DNA of 56,300 bases, taken from assembly GCA_001180065.1 (NCBI GenBank), contig CVSM01000030.1:1-56300 (forward strand), in the 5' to 3' direction. The position numbers were made by a program, and so were the translations under genes. The notes beneath the pieces are model-generated. The model was not told where the DNA came from. It saw only the letters and a program-made list of their open reading frames with translations, and did not search any database. The number at the start of each line of letters is the position of its first letter. Within the stretch, counting starts at the first letter, position 1. This document shows, piece by piece, positions 44,777 through 54,536 of this stretch. Source of the stretch: Candidatus Pelagibacter communis. GTDB taxonomy: Bacteria > Pseudomonadota > Alphaproteobacteria > Pelagibacterales > Pelagibacteraceae.

Positions 44777-46150
44777 TTATAGAAAGTATGCACCAACACC
44801 TAAGAAAGAAACAAAACCAATTACATCTGTAATTGTAGTAACAAAAACACCTGATGCTATTGCAGGATCAATATTCATTTTCTTTAACGTAACAGGCACT
44901 AATATTCCAAATAACCCTGCTACAACCATCGTCAATACCATTGAAATAGAAATTATTAGTGAAAGTTGGTAATCCTGAAACCAAATTTGAACTATGAATG
45001 AACTTATAATTGCAAAAATAATTCCATTTAAGATACCTATGTTAAATTCTTTAAATATATTTTGATTAAAATTATTTTTCGTTAAGTCGTTTGTAGCAAG
45101 AGTTCTTATTGTTACAGCCAAAGTTTGCATCCCAGCATTCCCACCCATTGATGCAACAATTGGCATTAAAAAAGCTAAAACTACCATTTGTTCAATAGTT
45201 GCACCAAATAAACTTATACAATAAGTAGCTAGGAAGGCTGTAAACAAGTTCAATAACAACCAGTTGAACCTTCTTTTTGTTTTTGTAATCACACCATCTG
45301 TAATTTCTTCGTCTCCTACACCCGCTAATCTTAAAGCATCTTCTTCAGCTTCTTCTTTTAAAACTGTAAGGACATCATCAGATGTAATCATACCAACTAA
45401 TTTGTTATTTTTATCTACAACACATGCCGAATTTAAATTATAATTTTCAAAAGAATGCCCTACTTCTTCTCTATCCATATCTACTGGAATTAAAAAAATT
45501 GAGTCATCCATTATTGAAGACATTTTGGTTTCTCTAGATGTTCTTAAAACTTTTGATGAAGGAACAGCTCCAATAGGTTTAAAATTTTCATCAACAATGT
45601 AAATTTCTAAAAATTGTTCAGGCAGATCTTCATTTTCTCTTAAATAATCAATTGTTTGTCCCACAGACCAATTGCTAGGAATAGCTGTAAACTCCCTCTG
45701 CATAATTCTTGCAGCACTTTCTTCTGGATAACTTAGACCCTCTAAAAGAGCAAAACGATCCTTTGGAGGCAACAAGCTTAAAATGGAATTCTTATCTTTC
45801 TCATCAACATTTTCTAAAATTGCTATTGCATCATCAGATTCAAGATTCTTTAATATTCTTACAATAGCTTCTGATGATAAATATTTAATAATTTCAGTCT
45901 GGACTGACTCATTAAGCTCAATAAATACCTCTGGATCTATCTTAAAATTATTAAGTTTAATTAAATTTTCTCTATCATTTTCACTTAAATGCTCAATTAT
46001 ATCAGCAGCATCCGCTGGGTGCATTTCTTTAAAAGAATTTGTAATAAACTGAGCATCATTATTAGAGATTTTATCAGTTACAACTTTTATATATTCTTTA
46101 TTAAATTCAAAATTGACTTTTTTATCTTTGATTTTTTTTATTAAAGCCAT
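44777..46150 (-). CDS. mgtE: Magnesium transporter MgtE
   Basis: A 457-residue Mg2+ channel/transporter. Order: N-terminal helical domain (about 20-140, with EMHPADAADIIEHL), two CBS domains (about 145-270, including VGMITSDDVLTVLKEEAEED) that act as Mg2+ sensors, then about five membrane helices with the pore region FLMPIVASMGGNAGMQTLAV. Length is typical. It is convergent with panC (3-nt gap) and divergent from lipB (60 nt). No M-box-like leader is visible in the short upstream gap; an AGG ribosome-binding sequence precedes the ATG. Confidence 0.97.
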   Translation of the reverse strand: MALIKKIKDKKVNFEFNKEYIKVVTDKISNNDAQFITNSFKEMHPADAADIIEHLSENDRENLIKLNNFKIDPEVFIELNESVQTEIIKYLSSEAIVRILKNLESDDAIAILENVDEKDKNSILSLLPPKDRFALLEGLSYPEESAARIMQREFTAIPSNWSVGQTIDYLRENEDLPEQFLEIYIVDENFKPIGAVPSSKVLRTSRETKMSSIMDDSIFLIPVDMDREEVGHSFENYNLNSACVVDKNNKLVGMITSDDVLTVLKEEAEEDALRLAGVGDEEITDGVITKTKRRFNWLLLNLFTAFLATYCISLFGATIEQMVVLAFLMPIVASMGGNAGMQTLAVTIRTLATNDLTKNNFNQNIFKEFNIGILNGIIFAIISSFIVQIWFQDYQLSLIISISMVLTMVVAGLFGILVPVTLKKMNIDPAIASGVFVTTITDVIGFVSFLGVGAYFL

Positions 46151-46210
46151 AAATTTACCTATTATTCTGACGGATCTTTTAATACATAATAAAAAGAATA
46201 CAATTTATAA
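46151..46210. promoter_or_regulatory. Divergent mgtE/lipB spacer with a candidate lipB -10 box
   Basis: The 60-nt spacer holds TACAAT at 46199-46204, 6 nt before the lipB ATG at 46211, which would give an almost leaderless mRNA. A clear -35 is not seen. For mgtE I cannot assign a promoter. Confidence 0.25.
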
Positions 46211-46840
46211 ATGAATATAGAAATTAAAAAGTCACAAAAACCAGTAAAATACGAGGATGCTTTATCATTCATGGAGAAACGTCTCATTGAAATAGATCAA
46301 AATAAATCCAATGATTTAATTTGGATTTTAGAACACAATGAAATTTTTACCGCAGGAAAAGCATACAAAGAGGATGAAATTATTGATAAATCTATAACAA
46401 TTTTTAAGACAAATAGAGGAGGAAAAATAACGTATCATGGGCCAGGACAGTTGATCTGTTATTTTGTTGTAGATTTAAAAAAAAGAAAAAAAGATATAAG
46501 AAAATTTATATCTATTATCGAAAAAACGATTATTGAAACTCTTAAATATTATCAAATTAATACTTTTCCAGATAAAGATAATATTGGAGTATGGTATGAT
46601 GATAAAACACAAATCAAAAAAATTGCTGCAATAGGAGTTAGAGTGAGTAAATGGATTGCTTATCATGGCTTCTCAATAAACATAAATAATGATTTAGAAA
46701 AATATAGCGCAATAATACCCTGCGGAATTTCAGATAAAGGAGTTACAAATTTAAAAAATATAAAAGATCAAAATTATGATGGTATAAAAGATAAGTTGGT
46801 TGAAAATTTTATTTCAAACCTTAAAAGTTTAAACGTTTAG
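46211..46840 (+). CDS. lipB: Octanoyl-[acyl-carrier-protein]:protein N-octanoyltransferase LipB
   Basis: Transfers octanoyl from ACP to lipoyl domains, the first lipoate step for pyruvate and 2-oxoglutarate dehydrogenases and the glycine cleavage system. The 209 residues include [38 protein letters not shown], and the catalytic cysteine in [14 protein letters not shown]. Length is normal. Its last 20 bases overlap the 3' end of the convergent pseudouridine synthase gene. A 10-bp palindrome TAAACGTTTA (46830-46839) lies in this overlap. Confidence 0.96.
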   Translation: MNIEIKKSQKPVKYEDALSFMEKRLIEIDQNKSNDLIWILEHNEIFTAGKAYKEDEIIDKSITIFKTNRGGKITYHGPGQLICYFVVDLKKRKKDIRKFISIIEKTIIETLKYYQINTFPDKDNIGVWYDDKTQIKKIAAIGVRVSKWIAYHGFSININNDLEKYSAIIPCGISDKGVTNLKNIKDQNYDGIKDKLVENFISNLKSLNV

Positions 46841-47726
46841 CCTTTAATAATTTTCTGAAATAATCTGGTAGTAAAGCAGTATAAGTATGTTTGATATCGT
46901 TAATCATAAATTTAATTTGGTATGAATGTAACATTAAATTCTTATTAATACCTTTATTTGAATTTGATAATTTATATTTAGTATCTCCAAAAATTGGTTG
47001 ACCTAATGAATATAATTGTTTTCTAAGTTGATGTTTACGTCCTGTAATAGGTCTTAATTCTACCAAGCTGGCTTCTGAATTTTTATCAATCACTTTGAAT
47101 ATTGTTTTTGCTTTTTCAACAATCTTTTTATCTCCATCATATCTAATTAAATGATTATTCCATTCTCCAGAATTTTTTTGTAATTCACCATGACATATAG
47201 CTAAATAAGTTTTGTGCACTTTTCTTAATCTAAATAGTGAAGTTAATAATTGTGCACTTTCTCTTTTTTTCGCAATGATAAATACTCCCGATGTATCTTT
47301 ATCAAGTCTATGTACTGAATAAGGTTTGCTATTTTTAAAAATTTCACTCTTAGCAAAGATATCTACTAAGTTTTTTTTTGATTTTGTTCCACCTTGAACA
47401 GAAATACCTGAGCTTTTATTTATAACTATAAAATTTTCATTATTTTCAATTATCAAATTTTCATTAGATTTGATTATTTCTTTTGTTGGATTAAATCTTA
47501 CTTTATTCTTTAATATTTTTTCTTCAAAATTAAAATTAAATAACTCAATTTTATCATTAGTTTTTATCTTATATGAACTTTTAATCTTTTTTTTATTTAA
47601 TTTTATTTTTCCAGATCTTAAACTTTTTTCTATTAATCCTTGTGGAATTTTACCTAATGAGTGTCTTAACCATCGGTCAATACGCATATCGTTATACGTT
47701 GAATCAACGGTAAACGACTTTTTCAT
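46821..47726 (-). CDS. rluC: Ribosomal large subunit pseudouridine synthase, RluC/RluD type
   Basis: Isomerises uridines in 23S rRNA. The 301 residues have an N-terminal S4-like RNA-binding domain (about 12-75, [19 protein letters not shown]) and the catalytic core with [19 protein letters not shown], containing the catalytic aspartate. [19 protein letters not shown] and PIFGDTKYK follow. Similarity is strongest to the RluC branch, but RluD cannot be excluded. It is 10 nt downstream of rplQ and probably co-transcribed with the alpha operon. Confidence 0.92.
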   Translation of the reverse strand: MKKSFTVDSTYNDMRIDRWLRHSLGKIPQGLIEKSLRSGKIKLNKKKIKSSYKIKTNDKIELFNFNFEEKILKNKVRFNPTKEIIKSNENLIIENNENFIVINKSSGISVQGGTKSKKNLVDIFAKSEIFKNSKPYSVHRLDKDTSGVFIIAKKRESAQLLTSLFRLRKVHKTYLAICHGELQKNSGEWNNHLIRYDGDKKIVEKAKTIFKVIDKNSEASLVELRPITGRKHQLRKQLYSLGQPIFGDTKYKLSNSNKGINKNLMLHSYQIKFMINDIKHTYTALLPDYFRKLLKAKRLNF

Positions 47727-47736
47727 GATTTAAAAT

Positions 47737-48180
47737 TTAGGCTGTAGCCTGTTTTTTTTCTTCAGTCTTAGATGTTTCTTTTTTGGTATCTTTTTTCTTT
47801 TTATCGACTCTTTTTGCCTCTAAATCTCTATCTACTAATTCAATAATTGCCATAGGTGCATTATCTCCATATCTATATCCAGCTTTGATAATTCTTGTAT
47901 AACCTCCACTTCTTTTTTCATATCTTTTTGATAAAGTTTTTTTTACCTTATTAGCAGATTTAATATCTTGTAATTTAGAAACCAATTGTTTTGTAGTGTG
48001 TAAATTATCTTTTTTTCCTAATGTTATAATTTTATCTGCTTGAGGTTTTAGAAATTTGGCTTTTGGTAAAGTAGTTTTTATTTGCTCATATTTAATAAGT
48101 GTATTGAGCATATTTTTAAGAAGTGCTTTTCTGTGCTCAGAAGTCCTATTGAGTTTTTTGTTAGCCATTCCATGTCTCAT
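47737..48180 (-). CDS. rplQ: 50S ribosomal protein L17
   Basis: Large-subunit protein near the exit tunnel. The 147 residues begin [19 protein letters not shown], the L17 signature, and the conserved core ends with GDNAPMAIIELVD. A C-terminal tail of about 25 Lys/Glu-rich residues (KKDTKKETSKTEEKKQATA) follows the core and is probably disordered. The start shares its first base with the rpoA stop codon region, as in the standard rpoA-rplQ pair. Confidence 0.97.
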   Translation of the reverse strand: MRHGMANKKLNRTSEHRKALLKNMLNTLIKYEQIKTTLPKAKFLKPQADKIITLGKKDNLHTTKQLVSKLQDIKSANKVKKTLSKRYEKRSGGYTRIIKAGYRYGDNAPMAIIELVDRDLEAKRVDKKKKDTKKETSKTEEKKQATA

Positions 48181-49208
48181 TAAATTGCCTCCTCTAATTT
48201 CTTGGACATTTCAGCTATATTATCAGGTGGCCAATTTGGAACTTCCATGCCTAAATATAAAGACATTCCAGTTAAAACTTCTTTTATTTCATTTAGGGAC
48301 TTTCTTCCAAAGTTAGGAGTTCTTAACATTTCACCCTCTGATTTTTGGACTAAGTCACCAATATAAATAATATTATCATTTTTTAAACAGTTCATTGATC
48401 TTACAGAAAGTTCAAGCTCGTCAACTTTTCTCAATAAATTTTTATTAAATTCAGGCTCTGTGGAAACTTCTTTAATTGGTGCTTCAACAGGCTCATCAAA
48501 ATTTATAAACATTTTAAGTTGATCTTGAAAAATTCGAGCTGAATAAGCTACAGCATCTTCAGCAGATATAGAACCATTCGTTTCTACAACCATAGTAAGT
48601 TTGTCGTAGTCTAATGCTTTTCCCTCTCTTGCTGTACTAACAGAGTATGAAACTTTTTTTACCGGACTATATAAAGAGTCTATAGCAATTAATCCTAATG
48701 GTGGCTCCTCTGGCTTATTTAGATCAGCAGGAACATAACCTTTTCCAGTATTTACGTTCATTTCCATATGAAAATGAGTGTTTTCATCTAAATTACAAAT
48801 TACCATATCTGGATTTAAGATTTCAACATCAGTTACTGGTGTGATATCAGAAGCTTTGATTTCTCCAGGACCTTTAGCATCTAAAACTAATTTTTTTGTT
48901 CCTTCAGACATGCATTTCAATGCTAGTGATTTAACATTTAAAACAATGTCAGTTACATCCTCTCTTACACCTTTGATTGAGGTAAATTCATGTAAAACGC
49001 CATCAATTTGTATTGAAGTTACTGCAGCTCCTCTTATTGAAGATAATAAAATTCTTCTTAATGAATTTCCTAAAGTTAAACCATATCCTTTTTCTAAAGG
49101 CTCAGCTACTATAGTGGCTTGCGTAAGGTCTTCACTAATTTTAACATCTAACTTAGATGGTTTAATTAATGACTTCCAATTTTTAATATTTACATTTTCT
49201 GTTTCCAT
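48180..49208 (-). CDS. rpoA: DNA-directed RNA polymerase subunit alpha
   Basis: Assembles RNA polymerase and contacts upstream promoter DNA and activators. The 342 residues comprise the N-terminal dimerisation domain ([20 protein letters not shown], then [16 protein letters not shown]), a linker, and the C-terminal domain from about 265 with [20 protein letters not shown] and [15 protein letters not shown]. Length is typical of alphaproteobacteria. It lies between rpsK (one-base overlap) and rplQ (one-base overlap). Confidence 0.98.
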   Translation of the reverse strand: METENVNIKNWKSLIKPSKLDVKISEDLTQATIVAEPLEKGYGLTLGNSLRRILLSSIRGAAVTSIQIDGVLHEFTSIKGVREDVTDIVLNVKSLALKCMSEGTKKLVLDAKGPGEIKASDITPVTDVEILNPDMVICNLDENTHFHMEMNVNTGKGYVPADLNKPEEPPLGLIAIDSLYSPVKKVSYSVSTAREGKALDYDKLTMVVETNGSISAEDAVAYSARIFQDQLKMFINFDEPVEAPIKEVSTEPEFNKNLLRKVDELELSVRSMNCLKNDNIIYIGDLVQKSEGEMLRTPNFGRKSLNEIKEVLTGMSLYLGMEVPNWPPDNIAEMSKKLEEAI

Positions 49209-49657
49209 TAAACTCTCCTTTTTTTTGGTGGTCTAGTTCCATTATGGGGCATAGGCGTAGTATCTTTAATAGATAAAATCTTAAAACCTCTTGCTTGTAA
49301 TGCTCTTAAAGCAGTTTCTCTTCCTGAACCAGGTCCTTTTACCTCTACTGATAAAGTTTTCATTCCATACTCTAAAGCTTTAGATGCGGCCGCATCGGCA
49401 GCGATTTGAGCAGCATAGGGTGTTGATTTTCTTGAACCTTTAAAACCTTTTTGACCAGCAGATGCCCACGAAACTACATTACCATTAGTGTCAGCAATCG
49501 AAATTATTGTGTTGTTAAAAGTTGATTGGACGTAAGCAATTCCATTCAAAATGTTCTTCTTAATTTTCTTTTTTTTTGAATAAGAACTTTTATTTATTTT
49601 CTTTGAAGACTTTTCAACTTTTTGGTCTTTATTTTCAACCTTATCAACTTTTGCCAT
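49208..49657 (-). CDS. rpsK: 30S ribosomal protein S11
   Basis: Platform protein of the small subunit. The conserved part includes [36 protein letters not shown] and the C-terminal [16 protein letters not shown]. At 149 residues it is about 20 longer than usual because of a lysine-rich N-terminal extension (residues 1-35). It lies 2 nt after rpsM and overlaps rpoA by one base. Confidence 0.97.
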   Translation of the reverse strand: MAKVDKVENKDQKVEKSSKKINKSSYSKKKKIKKNILNGIAYVQSTFNNTIISIADTNGNVVSWASAGQKGFKGSRKSTPYAAQIAADAAASKALEYGMKTLSVEVKGPGSGRETALRALQARGFKILSIKDTTPMPHNGTRPPKKRRV

Positions 49658-49659
49658 AA

Positions 49660-50043
49660 CTATTTTTTAAGTGGTGTTAATTTTTTTCCAGCAATTGCGA
49701 TTGCTTTACCTTTTCTTGTCCTCGCATTACATCTTGTTCTTTGACCTCTTACTGGAAGTTTTTTCCTATGTCTCGACCCTCTGTAGCATGCAAGGTCAAT
49801 CAATCTTTTGATACTTAAAGAGTAATCTCGTCTTAGATCACCTTCAACTTTAAAATTTTGATCTATATATTCTCTTATTTTTAAAATTTCGTCATCAGTT
49901 AGTTCATTGACTCTCTTTTTTTTGGGTATTTCTAAAGATGAACAAATTTGTTTTGAAAATTTATCTCCTATTCCATAAATGTAAGTTAGGCCTACTTGGA
50001 CTAATTTATTTTGTGGAATATTAATACCTGCAATACGAGCCAT
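49660..50043 (-). CDS. rpsM: 30S ribosomal protein S13
   Basis: Small-subunit head protein contacting the P-site tRNA. It begins [20 protein letters not shown], contains [20 protein letters not shown], and has the basic tail [13 protein letters not shown]. 127 residues is the normal length. It is the first gene of the alpha-operon segment rpsM-rpsK-rpoA-rplQ and is preceded by the best promoter-like sequence in the window (50068-50095) in the 56-nt gap after adk. Confidence 0.98.
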   Translation of the reverse strand: MARIAGINIPQNKLVQVGLTYIYGIGDKFSKQICSSLEIPKKKRVNELTDDEILKIREYIDQNFKVEGDLRRDYSLSIKRLIDLACYRGSRHRKKLPVRGQRTRCNARTRKGKAIAIAGKKLTPLKK

Positions 50044-50067
50044 AAATTTTGAGATAAATTTTAGCCT

Positions 50068-50095
50068 TTTATATAAGAAGATCTTTCAAAGTCAA
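50068..50095 (-). promoter_or_regulatory. Sigma-70-type promoter for the rpsM-rpsK-rpoA-rplQ operon
   Basis: On the minus strand TTGACT (50090-50095) and TATAAA (50068-50073) are separated by 16 nt, with 5 of 6 matches to each consensus hexamer, directly after the adk stop at 50100. Transcription would start about 18 nt before the rpsM ATG (50041-50043). This would let the alpha operon be expressed apart from the upstream spc-type genes. Confidence 0.6.
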
Positions 50096-50099
50096 CGCC

Positions 50100-50663
50100 T
50101 TAAACCTTCAGAAAAGTATCTATTTTCGCTATTATTTCGTCAATTTCTTGTGATCCATCAATTTCATGAAAATTCGGATTTTTTGAATAGAAATCTAAAA
50201 CTGGTTTAGTAGTTTCCATATATGTCTCATATCTTTTAAGAATAGTATCTAATTCGTCATCAGATCTATTTTCCTCAGTTTTTCTTTTTTCTATTCTTTT
50301 TACAATAGTATTTTTATTCACATTTAAGAAAAAAATTAAATCTATTTTTTGATTTGAATTATTTAATAATAAATCTAAATTTTTAGCTTGGGTCAGCGAT
50401 CTAGGATAGCCATCAAATATTAATTTATCTTTTTTTTTTGGATCTGAAATTACATTTTCAATTATTTTATTCACAATTTCATCACTTACAAATTTACCAT
50501 CATTCATATCTTTTATTATTTTTTTTCCAATATCTGAGTCTTTTTTGATCTCATCTCTTAACATATCTCCTGTCGATACTTGAAAACCGTTGATCTTTTT
50601 TTCAATATATTTAGCTTGTGTTCCTTTACCAGCGCCAGGAGGACCAATCAAAATAATATTCAC
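50100..50663 (-). CDS. adk: Adenylate kinase
   Basis: Catalyses ATP + AMP to 2 ADP. The 187 residues begin MNIILIGPPGAGKGTQAKYI (P-loop), contain the AMP-site VSTGDMLRDEI and FDGYPRSLTQA, and have the short lid KRIEKRKTEENRSDDE without the zinc-type LID insertion. This is therefore the short adenylate kinase form. It is 4 nt after secY and 56 nt before rpsM, the usual secY-adk-rpsM order. Confidence 0.97.
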   Translation of the reverse strand: MNIILIGPPGAGKGTQAKYIEKKINGFQVSTGDMLRDEIKKDSDIGKKIIKDMNDGKFVSDEIVNKIIENVISDPKKKDKLIFDGYPRSLTQAKNLDLLLNNSNQKIDLIFFLNVNKNTIVKRIEKRKTEENRSDDELDTILKRYETYMETTKPVLDFYSKNPNFHEIDGSQEIDEIIAKIDTFLKV

Positions 50664-50667
50664 TTAA

Positions 50668-51948
50668 TTATTTTCCGAATTTTGTTTTTTTTATAAGTTG
50701 CTCATATTGAGAACTCATTAATCTAGTTTGTATTTGAGTCACTGTATCTATTGCAACAACTACTACAATCAATATTGAAGTTCCACCTAAGTAAAATGGA
50801 ATAGGATAATTTGCAATAAGAAATTCAGGCATTAAACAAACCAATGTAAGATATAAAGCTCCAATTGTAGTTAATTTTGTTAAAATATTTTCAATATAAA
50901 TTGCTGTGCTTTCACCAGGTCTTATACCAGGTACAAAACCACCATACTTTCTTAAATTGTCTGCAGTTTCTGTTGGATTAAAAGTTATCGATGTGTAAAA
51001 AAAGGTAAAAAAGATTATTCCTGATGCATAAAGTAACATGTATAGAGGTTGGCCCTGGGTAAAGTAAGAACTAATATTCAAGAAAGTTTCACTTTCAGAC
51101 AAATTAAAATTCGAGAAAGTTACTGGTAATAATAACAAAGCTGATGCAAATATTGCTGGTATTACACCAGCTTGATTTATCTTTAAAGGTAGATGAGATG
51201 ACTCACCACCATACATTTTATTACCCATTTGTCTTTTAGGATAATTAATTAAGATTTTTCTTAATGCACGCTCCATGAAAACAATAAAAAGAATAGTTAT
51301 TATCAGAAGAACAAAAATTCCTATTATCATAATTGTCGAAACTGCTCCAGTTCTCCCAAGTTCGAAAGTTGTAACAAGAGCTCTTGGAATTTCTGCAACT
51401 ATACCAGCAAAGATTATTAACGATATACCATTACCAATCCCTCTTTGTGTTATCTGTTCACCTAACCACATTAGAAAAATTGTACCAGCAACTATTGTTG
51501 TTACTGTTGATATTTTAAAAAACAAGCCAGGATTTATTACTAAATTAGCTGATGACTCTAAACCTACTGCTAAACCATATCCCTGAACTGTTGCGAGTAA
51601 AACAGTTCCATATCTTGTTATTTGAGTTATTTTTGCTCTTCCATTTTCTCCTTGAGCTTTTAAATTCTTGAAATAATCTGAAACTCCTGTCAAAAGTTGT
51701 ACAATAATTGATGAAGAAATATATGGCATTATTCCTAATGCAAAAATTGCCATTCTACTTACAGCTCCACCAGCAAAAACATTAAACATACCTAGGAGAC
51801 CTTTTTGATTACCTTCCATTAAAATTTTAAGTTGATCAGGATCGATCCCGGGTAATGGTACAAAGGTTCCAAATCTGTATACTGCTAATATCGCAATAGA
51901 AAAAATTATTCTGTTTCTTAGATCGTTGGAAGGTGTGCTAGCACTCAT
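50668..51948 (-). CDS. secY: Protein translocase subunit SecY
   Basis: Core channel of the Sec translocon in the inner membrane. The 426 residues have about ten membrane helices. It opens with NDLRNRIIFSIAILAVYRFG and PLPGIDPDQLK, contains LGIMPYISSSIIVQLL and GIGNGISLIIFAGI, and the C-terminal cytoplasmic loop carries GGFVPGIRPGESTAIYIEN. Length is normal. It lies 6 nt after rplO in the spc-type operon. LepB in this window acts on its exported substrates. Confidence 0.98.
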   Translation of the reverse strand: MSASTPSNDLRNRIIFSIAILAVYRFGTFVPLPGIDPDQLKILMEGNQKGLLGMFNVFAGGAVSRMAIFALGIMPYISSSIIVQLLTGVSDYFKNLKAQGENGRAKITQITRYGTVLLATVQGYGLAVGLESSANLVINPGLFFKISTVTTIVAGTIFLMWLGEQITQRGIGNGISLIIFAGIVAEIPRALVTTFELGRTGAVSTIMIIGIFVLLIITILFIVFMERALRKILINYPKRQMGNKMYGGESSHLPLKINQAGVIPAIFASALLLLPVTFSNFNLSESETFLNISSYFTQGQPLYMLLYASGIIFFTFFYTSITFNPTETADNLRKYGGFVPGIRPGESTAIYIENILTKLTTIGALYLTLVCLMPEFLIANYPIPFYLGGTSILIVVVVAIDTVTQIQTRLMSSQYEQLIKKTKFGK

Positions 51949-51954
51949 TAAACT

Positions 51955-52410
51955 TTAACTTTTTTTTAATTGTATAGATCCACCTATTTTTTCTAGTTTT
52001 TCTATAGCAGATTTTGATGCTAAATCTGCTTCTATATCTATTTTATCTTTAATTTCACCATTACCTAATATTTTTAATTTATTAGAATTTTTATCTATTA
52101 ATTTTAATTTCTTAAGTAAATCAGAGTTCAATACTTCTGATGTTTTGATACTTTTTTTATTTATGTATGACTGTATCTTTTCTAAATTCAATATAGCAAC
52201 ATTTTGTTTTAAAATTGAATTAAAACCTCTTTTAGGCAATCTTCTATATAAAGGCATTTGACCACCTTCAAAGCTTTTAATTGCAACTCCCGATCTTGAT
52301 TTTTGTCCTTTTACTCCCCTCCCACAAGTTTTACCTTTGCCAGAGCCAATACCTCTACCTACTCTTATTTTTTTTTTATTAATTTTTTCTCTATTGTTTA
52401 AAGTAATCAT
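51955..52410 (-). CDS. rplO: 50S ribosomal protein L15
   Basis: Large-subunit assembly protein. The N-terminal basic, glycine-rich part ([20 protein letters not shown], then [20 protein letters not shown] and RLPKRGFNS) is diagnostic, and the C-terminal globular half is diverged. 151 residues is normal. It starts on the last base of rpsE. The rpmD gene (L30) that normally lies between rpsE and rplO is absent. Confidence 0.97.
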   Translation of the reverse strand: MITLNNREKINKKKIRVGRGIGSGKGKTCGRGVKGQKSRSGVAIKSFEGGQMPLYRRLPKRGFNSILKQNVAILNLEKIQSYINKKSIKTSEVLNSDLLKKLKLIDKNSNKLKILGNGEIKDKIDIEADLASKSAIEKLEKIGGSIQLKKS

Positions 52411-52925
52411 TATCCTCTTTTTTCTATTATCTCAGAAATCTTTTTATTTCTAATTGATGAAATTTGTTTAGGTGAATTTTGTTTTAAAAGTGCCTTCATT
52501 GTTGCTCGAATAACATTATGTGCATTAGAGGTGCCCATTGATTTAGCAACAATATCTTTTACACCTAAAACTTCACATACAGCTCTAACTGGTCCTCCTG
52601 CAATTATGCCTGTTCCTTTAGAAGCTGCTCTTAATACAATTCTACCGGATCCATCTTTAGCTTTTACATCATGATGTATTGTTCTTCCCTCTCTTAAAGG
52701 AATATGTATTAATTTTCTTCTAGCCATTTCATTTGCTTTTTTTATAGCATCTGGAACTTGTTTTGCTTTAGCATGAGCAATACCAATTCTTCCAGCTTGG
52801 TTTCCAACTACCACCAAGGCTGAAAAACCAAATCTTCTTCCACCTTTTACAACTTTAGTTATACGGTTGATATGAACTAATTTTTCTAAAATATCGTCAG
52901 TTTTATTTTCTTTAATTGTATTCAT
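52410..52925 (-). CDS. rpsE: 30S ribosomal protein S5
   Basis: Small-subunit fidelity protein. Seen: the N-terminal dsRNA-binding-like domain [20 protein letters not shown] with [20 protein letters not shown], and the C-terminal half with APGG-like [19 protein letters not shown]. 171 residues is close to normal. It lies 2 nt after rplR and overlaps rplO by one base. Confidence 0.97.
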   Translation of the reverse strand: MNTIKENKTDDILEKLVHINRITKVVKGGRRFGFSALVVVGNQAGRIGIAHAKAKQVPDAIKKANEMARRKLIHIPLREGRTIHHDVKAKDGSGRIVLRAASKGTGIIAGGPVRAVCEVLGVKDIVAKSMGTSNAHNVIRATMKALLKQNSPKQISSIRNKKISEIIEKRG

Positions 52926-52927
52926 AT

Positions 52928-53284
52928 TTAAAATTCCATTCCATTTTTACGAAGTGTTTCAGCAAAAATTTTTACTCTTCCATGGTATTTATATACACCT
53001 CTGTCAAAGTAAATTTTGGTTATTTTTTTTTCTAATGCCTTTTTTGCCAATCTTTCTGCAACAATTTTTGAAAGTTCAGATTTATTAACTTTTGAACCAG
53101 ATTTTACGTCTTTTTCTACAGATGAAGCTGATATAAGTGTTATACTTTTACTATCATCAATTATTTGAGCTGAAATATTTTTTGATGATCTTGATATACT
53201 TAATCTAAATCTATCACTAGAAGAGACTTTTTTTACTTTGTTGCTTACTCTAAATCTTTTTCTTATTGTTGTATTTATTTTCAT
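52928..53284 (-). CDS. rplR: 50S ribosomal protein L18
   Basis: 5S rRNA-binding protein of 118 residues. The core [20 protein letters not shown] and the C-terminal [20 protein letters not shown] with [10 protein letters not shown] are typical of L18. It overlaps rplF by one base and is followed by rpsE after 2 nt, as in the standard spc operon. Confidence 0.97.
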   Translation of the reverse strand: MKINTTIRKRFRVSNKVKKVSSSDRFRLSISRSSKNISAQIIDDSKSITLISASSVEKDVKSGSKVNKSELSKIVAERLAKKALEKKITKIYFDRGVYKYHGRVKIFAETLRKNGMEF

Positions 53285-53823
53285 TATTTCTTTTTTCCCT
53301 CTTTTTTAAGTATATACTGACCCTTCTCTCTTACTCCTTTTCCTTTATATGGTTCAATTTTTCTTAATGTCTTAAGTTTTGAAACTATCGCTCCAACTTG
53401 TTGTTTATCAGCTCCGGAAATTTTTAAAGTTGTTTGCTTTTCAACTAATATCTTTATCCCTTCAGGTATATCAAAATTTATGTCATGACTATAACCTAAT
53501 TGGAGATTTAATTGATTTCCTTTCAGTGCCGCTCTATATCCGACACCAACTAACTCAAGAATTTTTTCATAACCTTTGCTGGATCCAATAACTGCATTAT
53601 TGATTAAACTTCTATTCATTCCCCATAATCTTTTTGTATCTTGATTAATCTTTATTGGTTTAATAGAGATCTCTTTACCCTCTTTGATATCAAGTTTAAA
53701 TAAATCTAAGTCTATATTTAAAGATTTTTTTCCTAAAGGTCCCTCAATATTTAAAATATTACCAGCTAAAGCGACTTTAACTTTTTCTGGTATTGATATA
53801 TTAATTTTACCTATTTTCGACAT
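53284..53823 (-). CDS. rplF: 50S ribosomal protein L6
   Basis: Large-subunit protein near the factor-binding site. The 179 residues form two related domains, starting [20 protein letters not shown]; the second carries [20 protein letters not shown] and [20 protein letters not shown]. Length is normal. It is joined to rpsH and rplR by one-base overlaps. Confidence 0.97.
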   Translation of the reverse strand: MSKIGKINISIPEKVKVALAGNILNIEGPLGKKSLNIDLDLFKLDIKEGKEISIKPIKINQDTKRLWGMNRSLINNAVIGSSKGYEKILELVGVGYRAALKGNQLNLQLGYSHDINFDIPEGIKILVEKQTTLKISGADKQQVGAIVSKLKTLRKIEPYKGKGVREKGQYILKKEGKKK

Positions 53824-54218
53824 TAAAATACCTTACAAATTATTTCACCACCTACACGTTTTTTTCTAGCGTCAATATCAGTCATTACTCCTTGTGGAGT
53901 TGAGACTATAGCAATTCCTAAACCATTATTTATTTTTGGCAATCCATCAGCACTTGAAAAAATTCTTCGTCCTGGTTTTGACACTCTTTCGAAAGTATTT
54001 ATTACTGGGTTGCCTGAGTAATATTTAAGTTCTAAAGAAAGTAGTGATTTATTATTTTCTTTAGTCACCTTAAAGTCTTTTATAAAACCCTCATTTTTAA
54101 GTATATCAGCAATTTTAGCTTTAAAGTTTGATGATGGAAGAGCAACCATTTTGTGATTCCTCTCTTGAGCATTTTTAACTCTTGCAATCATATCTCCTAT
54201 CGGGTCACTTAAACTCAT
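53823..54218 (-). CDS. rpsH: 30S ribosomal protein S8
   Basis: 16S rRNA-binding protein and, in other bacteria, translational regulator of the spc operon. I use the ATG at 54216-54218 (131 residues, MSLSDPIGDMIARVKNAQ), the universal S8 start, with an AGGAA ribosome-binding sequence just upstream. An in-frame ATG 57 nt earlier would run into rpsN and add unrelated residues. The C-terminal half has GLGIAIVSTPQGVMTDIDA and RKKRVGGEIICKVF. Confidence 0.97.
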   Translation of the reverse strand: MSLSDPIGDMIARVKNAQERNHKMVALPSSNFKAKIADILKNEGFIKDFKVTKENNKSLLSLELKYYSGNPVINTFERVSKPGRRIFSSADGLPKINNGLGIAIVSTPQGVMTDIDARKKRVGGEIICKVF

Positions 54219-54228
54219 AAATTCCTTT

Positions 54229-54534
54229 CTACCAGCTGGATTTAACCAGTCCAGGTATCTTTCCTTGTAAACCAAGTTGCCTTAATGCAATCCTTGAAAC
54301 TTTTAATTTTCTATAAACGCCATGTGGTCTTCCTGTTATTTGGCATCTATTCATTACTCTTATTTTAGCAGAATTTCGTGGTAATTTAGACAATTTCTGT
54401 TGAGCCTTAAATCTTTCCTCCAATGAAATTTTTTTATTCATTACAATTTTTTTTAATTTTTCTCTTTTTTTAAAGAATTTATTTGAGAGTTTAATTCTTT
54501 TATTATTTTTATTTATAGAACTTAACTTAGCCAT
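54229..54534 (-). CDS. rpsN: 30S ribosomal protein S14
   Basis: Small-subunit head protein. The 101-residue long form without a zinc finger is typical of Proteobacteria: LPRNSAKIRVMNRCQITGRP, HGVYRKLKVSRIALRQLG and the ending GLVKSSW are all present. It lies 2 nt after rplE and 10 nt before rpsH. Confidence 0.98.
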   Translation of the reverse strand: MAKLSSINKNNKRIKLSNKFFKKREKLKKIVMNKKISLEERFKAQQKLSKLPRNSAKIRVMNRCQITGRPHGVYRKLKVSRIALRQLGLQGKIPGLVKSSW

Positions 54535-54536
54535 AT

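Noticed and set aside
46151-46210. Mg2+-sensing leader upstream of mgtE
   Set aside because: The 60-nt gap is too short for an M-box RNA and contains no long paired structure; MgtE is likely gated directly by its CBS domains.
53379-53591. Open frame on the plus strand opposite rplF
   Set aside because: It is an antisense frame within a well-conserved ribosomal protein gene, has no recognisable protein features and no upstream signals. The same reasoning removes similar plus-strand frames opposite ribH, ribBA, rpoA, secY and rplN.
54219-54275. Longer rpsH start
   Set aside because: The upstream ATG would add 19 residues unlike any S8 and overlap rpsN; the internal ATG has a good AGGAA site and gives the normal S8 start.
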